Below are positions 25,901 to 34,082 of a DNA stretch of 64,000 nt, in pieces; position 1 is the first letter of the stretch; each line of letters starts with the position of its first letter. The stretch lies in assembly GCF_001612965.1 (NCBI RefSeq), contig NZ_BDBL01000003.1, forward strand, positions 62,001-126,000. The letters run 5' to 3'. The notes below the pieces were generated by a model. The model made no database searches. It was not told where the DNA came from and saw only the letters and a program-made list of their open reading frames with translations. The position numbers and the translations under genes are program-made. The stretch comes from Nocardia kruczakiae NBRC 101016. Lineage in GTDB: Bacteria; Actinomycetota; Actinomycetes; Mycobacteriales; Mycobacteriaceae.

Positions 25901-27867
25901 GCCCGGCCGTGCCAGAGGGCGTCGAACGCCTCGGTGAAGCGCTCACGCAACCCGCGTTCCTGTGCATGGAGGACATCGAGCCGGTCGGCGGTTTCCACCA
26001 ATTCGGCATCCATGTTGCGGTCCAACGACATTCGCAGCAGGTCCGGTCGCGCCTGCAAGCCGAAATCGTAGATCCACGCCATCCTGCCGTCGCCGAACTC
26101 GACCTCGTAGGGCCGTTCGTCGACCACCTCCACGCCCAGGCTCTGCAGCAGCGGCAGCACTTGGCTCAGCGAGATACCGCCGCCGACGTACAGGGTGAAT
26201 CGCCAGGACCCGGGCTCGGCACCCGGCCTGCGATACAGATGCTGATCGATGGCCTCGCCGCCGAGGCGCTCCAGCCTGACGATGTCGGCCAGCGCCCGGG
26301 AGGGCTCGAAATCCTCCTTGTACCCGTCCGGCAGCGCGGCCGCATAGCGTTGCACGACAGCGGGATCCAGCACCGTGGACCGGGCCACCTCGTCGCGCAG
26401 GTGATCGTCCCAGGTGCGGCTGGCCTCGGCGAGCAGATTCTGAATCCGCAACCGATTGGTTTCGGACGTATCCACCTGTGTCCCCGGCTCGGGAAGATGC
26501 ACGGTGAAATACACACTGGCAAGCTCGTTTTCGGACACCCGCGCCGAATAGTCGATCGATTCACCGCCCAGTTCGCGCACCAGGATGTCCTGGATCTCGA
26601 GCCGGACCCGGGTGGTGTAGCGGTCGCGCGGCAGATACACCATGGCGGCCACGAAGCGACCGTAGGAGTCCTGGCGGAGGAACAACCGCACCTGTCGCCG
26701 AATCCCCACACTGAGCACGGCGCTGGCGGTCCGGCGCATCGTGTCGATATCGGAGGAGAACAGTTCGGTGCGGGGGAAGGACTGGATCACCTCGAGCATC
26801 GCCTGGCCCGAGAACGATTCCAGATCGAATCCGCACTGTTCGATCACGGTGCGCACCCGCCGCGCGATCACCGGGATGTCGAGCACGTTCTCGTGCAGGG
26901 CGGCGACGGTGAACACGCCGATGAACAGATGCTCGCCGACGACCGTGCCCGAGGCGTGGGAGTCCGCGACGCCCACGAAATACGGGTAGACCGAGCGGTG
27001 CACGGTCGCCGGCACCAGCCCCTGGGTGAGCATCAGCAGCGGGCGCCGGCCGCCGTTGCCCGGAACCTGGAAGTCGGTACCGACGTTGGGACGCAGCACA
27101 CCGAGGCAACTGTCCGGCACGACAACGGATTTCGTCTCCGCTCCGGCCGCGGGGCGACGCTGGAAGCGGGCGTAGCCGAGGAGGGTGAAGTGCCCGTCGG
27201 CCAGCCACTCCAGCAGATGCGCACAGTCGACCAGATCGACGACCGGGTACGGCGAGGTCCCCGCGTCCGCCGTGCGGATCAGCTCGTGGGCGAGGCGATC
27301 CTGCACCGCGCGCATCGCCTCGGTATCGCCGATGACCTGCCGCACATCGGTGAGCACATCGGGCACCTCGGACTCGATGCGTTCGAGAACGTCGCGGCTC
27401 GTGGACGGGTGCAGTTGCACGTGAATCCAGGATTCCCGCAGGCCGGTGACGCCGTTGCCGTCGACCTCGTGCGGCGCCGCGGAGTGCAACCGCCCCTCGT
27501 CGTCGCGCATCACCTCGAAGATCGGGTGGATCACTTCGCTGACGGTGACGCCGATGCGGGTCAGGGCGGACGCCACCGACTCGACGAGCAGACGCATATC
27601 GTCGGTGACCAGTTGCACCGCCGCTCCGATGCCACTGCCGTCGTCCGGGTGGTAGACCCGCACGCGCGCCGTGCCCGCGGGACGTTGCAAGCCCAGTTCG
27701 AGATGCCTTCGGAAGACCAGCGCCGAACTTCCGGTGATCGCACAGTCCACATCGCCGGCATCGACGTGACGGAAGTACGCCGACTCGAGCGTTGCGAGTT
27801 CTCCCCGCAGCGGCTCCGGCAGACTCTCCGCCCACGCGTTACTGGACAATTCGGACGAGACCGTCAT
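22966..27867 (-). CDS. gdh: NAD-specific glutamate dehydrogenase, large (L-180) class
   Basis: 1633 residues, the size of the bacterial L-180 NAD-GDH class (M. tuberculosis Rv2476c is about the same). The C-terminal half carries the catalytic domain: the K-G-G-F-V-V-K lysine region, then P-A-R-V-V-R-R-D-G-D-D and the N-E-M-V-D-L-G segment. The long N-terminal part has ACT-like regulatory regions. The enzyme oxidises glutamate to 2-oxoglutarate and ammonia, feeding glutamate carbon to the TCA cycle; in mycobacteria it is restrained by the FHA protein GarA. The ATG at 27867 follows 246 bp after the ettA stop. About 330 bp inside the gene (24700-25035) have a different codon style (see findings). 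Confidence 0.95.
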   Translation of the reverse strand: MTVSSELSSNAWAESLPEPLRGELATLESAYFRHVDAGDVDCAITGSSALVFRRHLELGLQRPAGTARVRVYHPDDGSGIGAAVQLVTDDMRLLVESVASALTRIGVTVSEVIHPIFEVMRDDEGRLHSAAPHEVDGNGVTGLRESWIHVQLHPSTSRDVLERIESEVPDVLTDVRQVIGDTEAMRAVQDRLAHELIRTADAGTSPYPVVDLVDCAHLLEWLADGHFTLLGYARFQRRPAAGAETKSVVVPDSCLGVLRPNVGTDFQVPGNGGRRPLLMLTQGLVPATVHRSVYPYFVGVADSHASGTVVGEHLFIGVFTVAALHENVLDIPVIARRVRTVIEQCGFDLESFSGQAMLEVIQSFPRTELFSSDIDTMRRTASAVLSVGIRRQVRLFLRQDSYGRFVAAMVYLPRDRYTTRVRLEIQDILVRELGGESIDYSARVSENELASVYFTVHLPEPGTQVDTSETNRLRIQNLLAEASRTWDDHLRDEVARSTVLDPAVVQRYAAALPDGYKEDFEPSRALADIVRLERLGGEAIDQHLYRRPGAEPGSWRFTLYVGGGISLSQVLPLLQSLGVEVVDERPYEVEFGDGRMAWIYDFGLQARPDLLRMSLDRNMDAELVETADRLDVLHAQERGLRERFTEAFDALWHGRAESDPLNELVLRAGLPWRSVSILRAYSKYLQQADFPYSQANIARVLLASPDIAQLFVGLFEAMFDPDSASSDRADELRAAVRKRIDEVVSLDADRILRAILGVVTATLRTNYYVVDADGRPRDYLSIKVEPHAISELPRPRPQFEIFVYSPRVEGVHLRFGPVARGGLRWSDRLEDFRTEILGLVKAQAVKNAVIVPVGAKGGFVVKRPPAPSGDPATDRQALQGEGVECYRTFISGLLDVTDNVDHASGEVIPPARVVRRDGDDTYLVVAADKGTATFSDIANDVAKQYGFWLGDAFASGGSAGYDHKAMGITAKGAWESVKRHFAEMNVDTQREEFTVVGVGDMSGDVFGNGMLLSEHIRLVAAFDHRHIFIDPDPVAGSSFAERKRLFGLARSSWADYDTSLISEGGGVWGRTVKAVPVSPQIRRALGLDEDVVSLSPPDMIRAILRAPVQLLWNGGIGTYIKASTESNGDVGDKSNDAVRVDASDLRVRVIGEGGNLGVTALGRIEFCKLGGKCNTDALDNSAGVDCSDHEVNIKVLLDGVVSAGELPVGDRNPLLSSMTDDVSDMVLRDNVSQNYLMGMSRTEAPRMLNVHMRVIEDLEQRRGLDRELEALPSTKELARRAEAGTGLTSPELANLLAHVKLSLKADLLDSDLPDSAYFAARLPKYFPAALRQRFGGAIKRHRLRREIVTTMVVNEMVDLGGITYAHRLNEEIGASATDVVRAFAATSQIFDLHSLWQRIRAADVPTAVKDELELETKRTLDRASRWLLSNRPQPVAVGAEIHRYSGPVRELAPKVPGWLRGHHLDTLTEASAEIVSRGVPEDLATEVFGLLNLFPLLDVVDIADITDRSGEEVGALYYALNEHLKIDWLLQAVSHLERGDRWHALARLALRDDMYGSLRSLTLDVLSAGDPEETAEEKIAYWESKNQSRLGRARAALSELFASGAHDLATLSVAARQVRSMVSGVGAQSEVPR

Positions 27868-28015
27868 TTTTTCGCCAACTCCCTCGGATTCGGTTCCGCA
27901 ACAAAGTGACGCCGGAATCGAGCGTAGCTGCGCAGCCGAGGCCCCGGGGTGGATTCCTTCTAAACCCTCGGCGACGCTCAGCTACCTCGAACGGGCCGGT
28001 TGGTACGCCCGCGCT

Positions 28016-28047
28016 CGTGGCCTACACCGAGACCGGGGTAGGCCACG
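28016..28047. terminator. Hairpin terminator downstream of ettA
   Basis: CGTGGCCTAC and GTAGGCCACG form a perfect 10-bp stem around a 12-base loop, 67 bp past the ettA stop (minus strand) and about 150 bp upstream of gdh. It probably separates the two transcription units. Confidence 0.65.
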
Positions 28048-28113
28048 ATGACGTTGCGCCCCAAAATGATTGACGCATGTCCGGGTTGTCGGCCGACTGC
28101 GCGAGCCGGAAGA

Positions 28114-29790
28114 TCAGTCGCGAGTCAGCTTACGGTGGGTAACCCGATGCGGACGGGCCGCCTCCGGGCCCAGGCGCTCGACCTTGTTGGCCTCATAGGC
28201 CTCGAAGTTGCCCTCGAACCAGAACCACTGGGCCGGATTCGAGTCGTCGCCTTCCCACGCCAGGATGTGGGTGCAGGTGCGGTCGAGGAACCAGCGGTCG
28301 TGGGAAATGACCACGGCGCAACCCGGGAAGTTCTCCAGCGCGTTCTCCAGCGAGCCGAGGGTTTCCACATCGAGGTCGTTGGTGGGCTCGTCGAGCAGGA
28401 TCAGGTTGCCGCCCTGCTTGAGGGTCAGCGCCAGGTTCAAGCGGTTGCGCTCACCACCGGACAGCACACCGGCCGGCTTCTGCTGGTCGGGGCCCTTGAA
28501 ACCGAAGGCGGAAACGTATGCGCGCGAAGGCATTTCCTGATTGCCGACCTCGATGTAGTCGAGTCCGTCGGACACCACCTGCCAGACCGTCTTCTTCGGG
28601 TCGATACCCGCGCGGTTCTGGTCCACATAGCTCAGCTTCACGGTGTCGCCGACCTTGACCTCGCCGCTGTCGGGCTGCTCGAGTCCGACGATGGTCTTGA
28701 ACAGCGTCGACTTACCCACACCGTTCGGGCCGATCACGCCGACGATGCCGTTGCGGGGCAGGGTGAACGACAGGTCCTTGATCAGCTGCCGGTCGCCGAA
28801 GCCCTTGTCCAGGTGCTCGACCTCGACGACCACATTGCCCAGGCGCGGACCGTGCGGAATCTGGATCTCCTCGAAGTCCAGCTTGCGCATCTTCTCCGCT
28901 TCGGCGGCCATCTCCTCGTAGCGACCGAGACGAGCCTTGTTCTTGGCCTGGCGGGCCTTGGCGCCCGACCGCACCCAGGCCAGCTCCTCCTTGAGCCGCT
29001 TCTGCAGCTTCTGGTCCTTCTTGCCCTGTACCTCGAGCCGTTCGGCCTTCTTCTCCAGATAGGTGGAGTAGTTGCCCTCGTAGGGGTAGGCCCGGCCGCG
29101 GTCGAGCTCGAGGATCCAGCCTGCGACGTTGTCCAGGAAGTACCGGTCGTGCGTGACGGCGAGGACGGCGCCCTGGTACTGGGCCAGATGCTGTTCGAGC
29201 CAGTTGACGCTCTCGGCGTCGAGATGGTTGGTGGGCTCGTCGAGCAGCAGCAGGTCCGGCTTGCTCAGCAACAGCTTGCACAGCGCCACCCGGCGGCGCT
29301 CACCACCGGAGAGGTTGCCGACCGGCTCGTCCGGCGGCGGGCAGCGCAGCGCGTCCATGGCCTGCTCGAGCTGGGAGTCGATATCCCACGCGTCGGCGTG
29401 ATCCAGGTCCTCCTGCAGCTTGCCCATTTCCTCCATGAGCTCGTCGGAGTAGTCGGTGGCCATGAGTTCGGCGATCTCGTTGAAGCGGTCCAGCTTCACC
29501 TTGATCTCGCCGAGGCCCTCCTCCACGTTGCCGCGGACGGTTTTCTCCTCGTTCAGCGGCGGCTCCTGCTGCAGGATGCCGACCGTCGCTCCGGGCGCCA
29601 GGAACGCGTCACCGTTGTTGGGCTGGTCCAGTCCGGCCATGATCTTCAGCACGCTCGATTTACCGGCGCCGTTCGGACCGACGACGCCGATTTTGGCGCC
29701 CGGAAGGAAGTTCAAGGTCACATCGTCGAGGACGACCTTGTCGCCATGTGCCTTGCGAACTTTCTTCATCTGGTAAATGAACTCAGCCAT
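28114..29790 (-). CDS. ettA: ABC-F translation factor EttA
   Basis: 558 residues and two fused ABC domains without membrane segments. Walker A motifs are G-P-N-G-A-G-K-S at 38-45 and G-P-N-G-V-G-K-S at about 350. The signature L-S-G-G-E-R appears twice (about 169 and 452), and each domain has L-L-D-E-P-T-N. The charged linker between the domains (about 240-300, rich in K-K-A-E-R) is the tRNA-interaction motif of ABC-F proteins, and the short arm of EttA is present in domain 1. EttA gates entry of ribosomes into elongation according to energy state. The neighbourhood (gdh downstream, ssb upstream) matches Rv2476c-Rv2478c. The antisense strand is open over nearly the same length but shows no protein family. 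Confidence 0.95.
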   Translation of the reverse strand: MAEFIYQMKKVRKAHGDKVVLDDVTLNFLPGAKIGVVGPNGAGKSSVLKIMAGLDQPNNGDAFLAPGATVGILQQEPPLNEEKTVRGNVEEGLGEIKVKLDRFNEIAELMATDYSDELMEEMGKLQEDLDHADAWDIDSQLEQAMDALRCPPPDEPVGNLSGGERRRVALCKLLLSKPDLLLLDEPTNHLDAESVNWLEQHLAQYQGAVLAVTHDRYFLDNVAGWILELDRGRAYPYEGNYSTYLEKKAERLEVQGKKDQKLQKRLKEELAWVRSGAKARQAKNKARLGRYEEMAAEAEKMRKLDFEEIQIPHGPRLGNVVVEVEHLDKGFGDRQLIKDLSFTLPRNGIVGVIGPNGVGKSTLFKTIVGLEQPDSGEVKVGDTVKLSYVDQNRAGIDPKKTVWQVVSDGLDYIEVGNQEMPSRAYVSAFGFKGPDQQKPAGVLSGGERNRLNLALTLKQGGNLILLDEPTNDLDVETLGSLENALENFPGCAVVISHDRWFLDRTCTHILAWEGDDSNPAQWFWFEGNFEAYEANKVERLGPEAARPHRVTHRKLTRD

Positions 29791-29865
29791 GTAGGAAAGC
29801 CTATCGGTGTCGGAACCAGTGGGTCGAAACGGAGGACCGCGCGAGCGGAGCAGAGGTAACGGTAG

Positions 29866-30375
29866 TCATCCGGCGTCGGCGGCCGCCGCGGAGACCGGAT
29901 CGACGGTAGTCGATCCCGCACCCGCCGCGGGGCCGGACTCGCCCGGCGGCGCCTCGGGCACCGCGTCGTCCCCTCCGGGGACAACGTGTAGGTCCGGGCC
30001 GGAGTTCCGCGCGCCGCCCCGCCGCATCACCGGAGCCGTACAACGGCCCAGGTCGGGACCCAGCGCGGCGGCTCGCATCTCGAGATCGTGGCGTTGCACA
30101 CCCTCCCTGGTCCGGTACTCGTTGGTGCGCAGCTGACCGTAGGCGATGACCGGATCGCCGCGGCGGATGGAGGCGTCCACCCCCTCCACCAGACGCCGCC
30201 AGCACGTCACCGTCAGGAACAAGGTGCCGCCGTCCACCCAGCCACCGGTATCGCGATCGAAGCGGCGGGCATTGCTGGCCATCCGGAAACTGACCACCTG
30301 CTCCCCACCGGGCAGACTCCGCCGTACCGGATGTGTGACGACGGTGCCGATGACGGCGGTATTCGCCTCGTACAT
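29866..30375 (-). CDS. ssb: Single-stranded DNA-binding protein (Rv2478c-type paralogue)
   Basis: 169 residues. The OB fold runs over about 1-110: N-T-A-V-I-G-T-V-V-T, then F-R-M-A-S-N-A-R-R-F, then F-L-T-V-T-C-W-R-R-L, then D-P-V-I-A-Y-G-Q-L-R-T-N-E-Y. The tail is Pro/Gly/Ala-rich and ends A-A-A-D-A-G instead of the D-D-x-P-F tip of the replicative SSB, so it lacks the usual partner-binding end. This fits an accessory SSB such as the second mycobacterial one located beside ettA. AAGGGGG is found a few bases before the ATG. Confidence 0.9.
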   Translation of the reverse strand: MYEANTAVIGTVVTHPVRRSLPGGEQVVSFRMASNARRFDRDTGGWVDGGTLFLTVTCWRRLVEGVDASIRRGDPVIAYGQLRTNEYRTREGVQRHDLEMRAAALGPDLGRCTAPVMRRGGARNSGPDLHVVPGGDDAVPEAPPGESGPAAGAGSTTVDPVSAAAADAG

Positions 30376-30535
30376 GGTTGTCCCCCTTCACGTTTCGACT
30401 GTCCCCGTCCGTGGCGGCCTCGGCTGCCGTGACTTGTTCAGCGTCGCCGATTTCGCGGTTCGTCACCAGTGCCGAATGCGGATATGTGGACAACTCACGC
30501 AGATGTGAACAGACGTCGTTTCCGAATTCGCGTCG

Positions 30536-31486
30536 CTAGAGGTTGCTCACGTCCGTATTGGCGCCGCACAGCACGATCACCGGCCGCTCGCCGGGCTCCG
30601 GGACATAGGCCCCGCTCTGCACGGCGGCCAGCGCCACCGCGCCCGCCGGCTCCACGACCAGACGGAATTCGCGCCACAGATATTCGCGCGCCATCGCGAT
30701 CGCATCGTCGCCCACCAGGACCGAGCCGACCCCGTAGCGGATCGCGGTGTCGAGTGCGATGTCACCGATCCTGGTGGCACCCAGCGCATCCGCCGCGATG
30801 CTGTCGACCGGCACATCGACCGGGCGCCCCGCCGACAGCGCCGCATACAGCGTCGGCGCGCCCTTGGGTTCGACGCCGATCACCCGCGACCGTGGACCGA
30901 GCGCGATGGCGATACCGGCCATCAATCCCCCGCCGCCGACCGCCATCAGCACCGGCGGCCGACCGCGTACCTGGCGTTCGATCTCGAGCCCGACCACACC
31001 GGCCCCGGCGACCACCGCGGGCAGATCGTAGGCGTGCAGTTGCAGCGCGTTGCGCTCCGCGGTCACGGCGTCGGCGTGGCGTTTGGATTCGGCATAGGTC
31101 GTTCCGTGCCACAGCACTTCCGCGCCGTATCCCCACATCGCCGCGACCTTGGTGTGCGGTGCGGTTTCCGGGACGACGACGGTACAGGGGCGCCCGCGCA
31201 GCGCACAGGCCAGCGCCGCGGCGATACCGGCATTGCCACCCGAGGCGATCACCACCGGACGGTCGTCGTCCGCCGACTGCAGCAACGCGTTCAGGCTCCC
31301 CCGCACCTTGAACGTGCCCCCGTGCTGCAGATGTTCCAGCTTCAGGGTGACCTTGACCGGCCCCTCGGGACCGGCCACCTCGGTGTGGAACACGGGCGTG
31401 ACCCGCACGGCGTCACCCAGCCGCTCGCGGGCGGCCCGGATGTCGGCGCGAAAAAGGCGCGGAACCCGCGCGGGCGCCTCGGTCAC
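30536..31486 (-). CDS. PLP-dependent threonine/serine dehydratase-like enzyme
   Basis: 316 residues of the fold type II PLP family. The PLP lysine is in G-G-T-F-K-V-R-G-S (about 58-66). S-G-G-N-A-G-I-A (about 82) is the phosphate/substrate loop and G-G-G-G-L-M-A-G (about 180) the Gly-rich PLP-phosphate loop. There is no C-terminal ACT domain, so it resembles catabolic threonine dehydratase or serine/threo-hydroxyaspartate dehydratase rather than IlvA. The substrate is not determined. The GTG start overlaps the CtaG/CopD stop by 4 bases (GTGA), indicating translational coupling, although the functional link is unclear. Confidence 0.85.
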   Translation of the reverse strand: MTEAPARVPRLFRADIRAARERLGDAVRVTPVFHTEVAGPEGPVKVTLKLEHLQHGGTFKVRGSLNALLQSADDDRPVVIASGGNAGIAAALACALRGRPCTVVVPETAPHTKVAAMWGYGAEVLWHGTTYAESKRHADAVTAERNALQLHAYDLPAVVAGAGVVGLEIERQVRGRPPVLMAVGGGGLMAGIAIALGPRSRVIGVEPKGAPTLYAALSAGRPVDVPVDSIAADALGATRIGDIALDTAIRYGVGSVLVGDDAIAMAREYLWREFRLVVEPAGAVALAAVQSGAYVPEPGERPVIVLCGANTDVSNL

Positions 31487-33519
31487 GGTTTCACCTCGCG
31501 GTCGCGTTTCGCCAGTTCGGCGAACATGGCGTTGTGCGCGGCCAGGGCGGCGTCGTGGTCGCGCTCGGCGGCCCGGTCGAAGCGTTTGGCCGTGCGGTTG
31601 TCACTGCGCGACCACTGCACCAGCAGGGACAGCATCACGAGCACCAGCGGAATCTCGCCGCTGGCCCAGGCCAGACCGCCGCCGGTGCGCTGATCGCCGA
31701 GCAGATCGGTGTTCCAGCTCAATCCGAGTCCGCGGTAGAACCACTCGCCCATCACCGTGGTCATACTCATCAGGGCGACGCCGAAGAACGCGTGGAACGG
31801 CAGCGATCCGAACACCATGCCGACCTTCGTGAGCGGCTGCACCTGACGCGGTTTGGGGTCGATACCGAGAACGACCCAGTAGAACAGGTAGCCCGATACC
31901 AGGAAGTGCAGATTCATCGCCAGGTGGGCGCCGTGCTCGCCGACCACCGCATCGAAGATGCCGCCCAGGTACAGCGCGTAGAAGCCGAGGATGAACAGCG
32001 CCGCGGCGACGGCCGGCTGCGTCAGGAAACGAGAGACCGGATTGTGCACCGCGGCCAGCACCCATTCACGCGGTCCGGGCGGTGCGTCGCGACCGGCGGC
32101 GGGCAGGGCGCGCAGGGCCAGCAGCACCGGGCCGCCCAGCGCGAACAGCACGGGCGCCAGCATCGACAGCAGCATGTGCTGGGCCATGTGCACGCTGAAC
32201 ATGGCCGGGGCGTAGCGGCCCACACCGGAACTGGTGGCGATCAGCAGGACCGCACATCCGCACAGCCACGCGACGGTCCGGCCGACCGGCCAGGCGTCGC
32301 CGCGTGCGCGCAGTCGCCGCACGCCCACCAGATACAGCACCGCCAGCACAATGGCGAGCGTGCCGAACATGATGTCGAACCGCCAATCGAACAGGATTCG
32401 GGCGGCGGTCGGCGGCCCGGCCAGGTTGTACCCGAGTTCGACCTCCGCGGGCGAGGGCACCCGTTTCAGATCCGGCGGTGGGGTGCGGCCCAGCCCGACG
32501 GCCAAGCCGATCGTGGCCGCGAAGATCAGCACCTCGACTCCGGCGTAACTGATCAGGGCCGAGCGGTCGCGGGGATTGTCGGCCAGCGCCGGAAGGGCGC
32601 GGCGGCGCTGCAGGAATCCGGCGACGCCGAGCAGGCAGAGCGCGACCGTCTTCGCGATCACCAGCCGGCCATAGGTGGTGGTCGACAGTTCGTCCCACGG
32701 CACCCGGACCCAGGCGTTGAGCACGCCCGACACCGCGACGACCGCGAACGCACACGTCGCCACCACAGAGAATCGCCGTGCGGCGAGACCGGTGTATTTT
32801 CCGCCTCGCATGGCGTAGGCGAGTACCGCGAACAGGCCGCCGACCCACACCGCCATGCCGCCCAGATGCAGAATCAGGCTGTTCGTCGCCACGTCGTGGG
32901 CGCCACCCGAGGACGAATGTCCGGTCAGCGCAACCGGAATCAGGCACAGCAGCGACCAGCCGAACAACACGGGCGTCCAGCCCCAGCGCAACGCCAGCCG
33001 GCAGCCGACGGCGAGCAGAATCGCCATGATCGCCGTGGCGCGCCAAGACCCCGCGACATCGACCTTGTCGATGGCATGCCAGATCTGATCGGGCCGCAAC
33101 ACCGAGCGCACGGGCTGGCCGGTGGTGTCCGACAGGGTCAGCGGCACCAGCAGCGCCGAGGTCACCGCCCAGGCCAGCGCCGCGATACCGGCACGACGAA
33201 GAGCCCGGTAACCGCCGACATCCAGCAAGCCGTCGCGCTGCGGCGGGCACAGGAACGCCGCGAAGAGCAGCGATCCCACGGCGATCGCGGCCGAGAAATC
33301 GGCCAGTGCCCGGACCGCGGGCAGACCGTAGGTGGTCAGCGGTCCGGGGTCGGGAATGCCGAGCAGAGTCAGCGCCTGCGCCGCGGACAGACTGACCACG
33401 ATCGGCGCGACCAGGGCAGTCAGACCGACAGCGACCACCGCCAGCACCGGGAACGCCGTCGCCTCCGGCCGCACGGCCTGGGGGTCGGAATCGGCGGGCG
33501 GGTCCTGCGGTGACGACAT
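31483..33519 (-). CDS. CopD-CtaG fusion membrane protein (copper/cytochrome oxidase assembly)
   Basis: 678 residues with about 15 hydrophobic helices. The N-terminal half (about 20-350) is a CopD domain: H-L-G-G-M-A-V-W-V-G-G-L is the metal-site helix, and R-F-S-V-V-A and L-I-A-K-T follow. The C-terminal half (about 380-640) is a CtaG/caa3 assembly domain: F-S-V-H-M-A-Q-H-M-L-L with two His, G-A-H-L-A-M-N-L-H-F-L, and F-H-A-F-F-G. M. tuberculosis Rv0102 has the same fusion. The likely role is copper uptake or delivery for cytochrome c oxidase. It ends by overlapping the dehydratase start. Confidence 0.9.
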   Translation of the reverse strand: MSSPQDPPADSDPQAVRPEATAFPVLAVVAVGLTALVAPIVVSLSAAQALTLLGIPDPGPLTTYGLPAVRALADFSAAIAVGSLLFAAFLCPPQRDGLLDVGGYRALRRAGIAALAWAVTSALLVPLTLSDTTGQPVRSVLRPDQIWHAIDKVDVAGSWRATAIMAILLAVGCRLALRWGWTPVLFGWSLLCLIPVALTGHSSSGGAHDVATNSLILHLGGMAVWVGGLFAVLAYAMRGGKYTGLAARRFSVVATCAFAVVAVSGVLNAWVRVPWDELSTTTYGRLVIAKTVALCLLGVAGFLQRRRALPALADNPRDRSALISYAGVEVLIFAATIGLAVGLGRTPPPDLKRVPSPAEVELGYNLAGPPTAARILFDWRFDIMFGTLAIVLAVLYLVGVRRLRARGDAWPVGRTVAWLCGCAVLLIATSSGVGRYAPAMFSVHMAQHMLLSMLAPVLFALGGPVLLALRALPAAGRDAPPGPREWVLAAVHNPVSRFLTQPAVAAALFILGFYALYLGGIFDAVVGEHGAHLAMNLHFLVSGYLFYWVVLGIDPKPRQVQPLTKVGMVFGSLPFHAFFGVALMSMTTVMGEWFYRGLGLSWNTDLLGDQRTGGGLAWASGEIPLVLVMLSLLVQWSRSDNRTAKRFDRAAERDHDAALAAHNAMFAELAKRDREVKP

Positions 33520-33642
33520 ACTATTCAGCGTAGTTGGCGGCCCACTTCACAGCCTTCCGGCCCCGAATCGGCCCGCTCACTGTGACGAGGCCGACAGTCG
33601 CACACGACGCTGTCGATGACCAGCACGGATCTGGACGCTCGC

Positions 33643-33648
33643 TATAAT
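33643..33648 (+). promoter_or_regulatory. Consensus -10 box (TATAAT) of tRNA-Arg
   Basis: A perfect TATAAT, rare in this GC-rich sequence, lies 52 bp upstream of the tRNA-Arg gene. No good -35 box is seen 17 bp before it. Strong -10 boxes of this type suit stable RNA genes. Confidence 0.55.
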
Positions 33649-33700
33649 CAACTCGCTGGACACGCTGCCTCAAACCGGGCATGGTGTTTGGTACTGCCAT

Positions 33701-33774
33701 GCCTCCGTAGCTCAGTTGGATAGAGCAAGGGCCTTCTAATCCCTAGGTCGCAGGTTCGATTCCTGCCGGGGGCG
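33701..33774 (+). tRNA. tRNA-Arg (anticodon TCT)
   Basis: A cloverleaf can be drawn: acceptor GCCTCCG/CGGGGGC (one G.U), D arm GCTC...GAGC, anticodon loop CTTCTAA with TCT, T arm GCAGG-TTCGATT-CCTGC, discriminator G. The last pair of the anticodon stem (C/T beside the loop) is a mismatch. CCA is not encoded. It decodes AGA (and AGG by wobble), rare codons in this genome type. Confidence 0.93.
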
Positions 33775-34082
33775 CTTTGTCGGTCCAACCTGCGCACATT
33801 TCGGGTTGGGCTGTGGTTACCCAATCGGTTCAACGCTCAAACACACAGAAATTCCTGCCCGATTCGGCACCCTGGCCGCCGCGAGCAGCTCTGGGCCGTC
33901 GACACCCGATCTCCGATTCCGGCATCGTCTGCGACAACCCGCGAGCTTGCGGTAGCCAATTGATCGCCCGCTGCAGCATTTCGGCCAGATATCGGCCGAT
34001 CAGTTCCGCTTTCCGCACGGATGCCAGCTGATAGCCTTCCCCCTAGTTGTCGCCGGGCGTTCCATTCGTGGAAGGGGATGGC
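33775..34082. other. 308-bp gap between tRNA-Arg and the GH15 gene
   Basis: I see no convincing gene, terminator or repeat. A 62-codon minus-strand frame (33830-34018, GTG start) has no ribosome site and no family resemblance. The GH15 promoter must lie in the last part. Confidence 0.4.

Noticed and set aside
25909..27909. Long plus-strand open frame opposite the 5' half of gdh
   Set aside because: Composition rich in His/Arg/Gln and no recognisable domain; explained by the third-position G/C bias of gdh.
28048..29859. A roughly 600-codon open frame on the plus strand opposite ettA
   Set aside because: It is the usual antisense shadow of a GC-rich gene: no family motif, biased low-complexity composition, and ettA itself is certain.
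31534..33513. Plus-strand open frame opposite the CopD-CtaG gene
   Set aside because: Hydrophilic, repetitive Gln/Arg-rich translation with no family features; antisense shadow.
33830..34018. 62-codon minus-strand frame (M-R-K-A-E-L-I-G-R-Y-L) between tRNA-Arg and the GH15 gene
   Set aside because: The start is GTG with no ribosome site at usable spacing, the second half is Arg-rich and unlike a protein, and no terminator follows.
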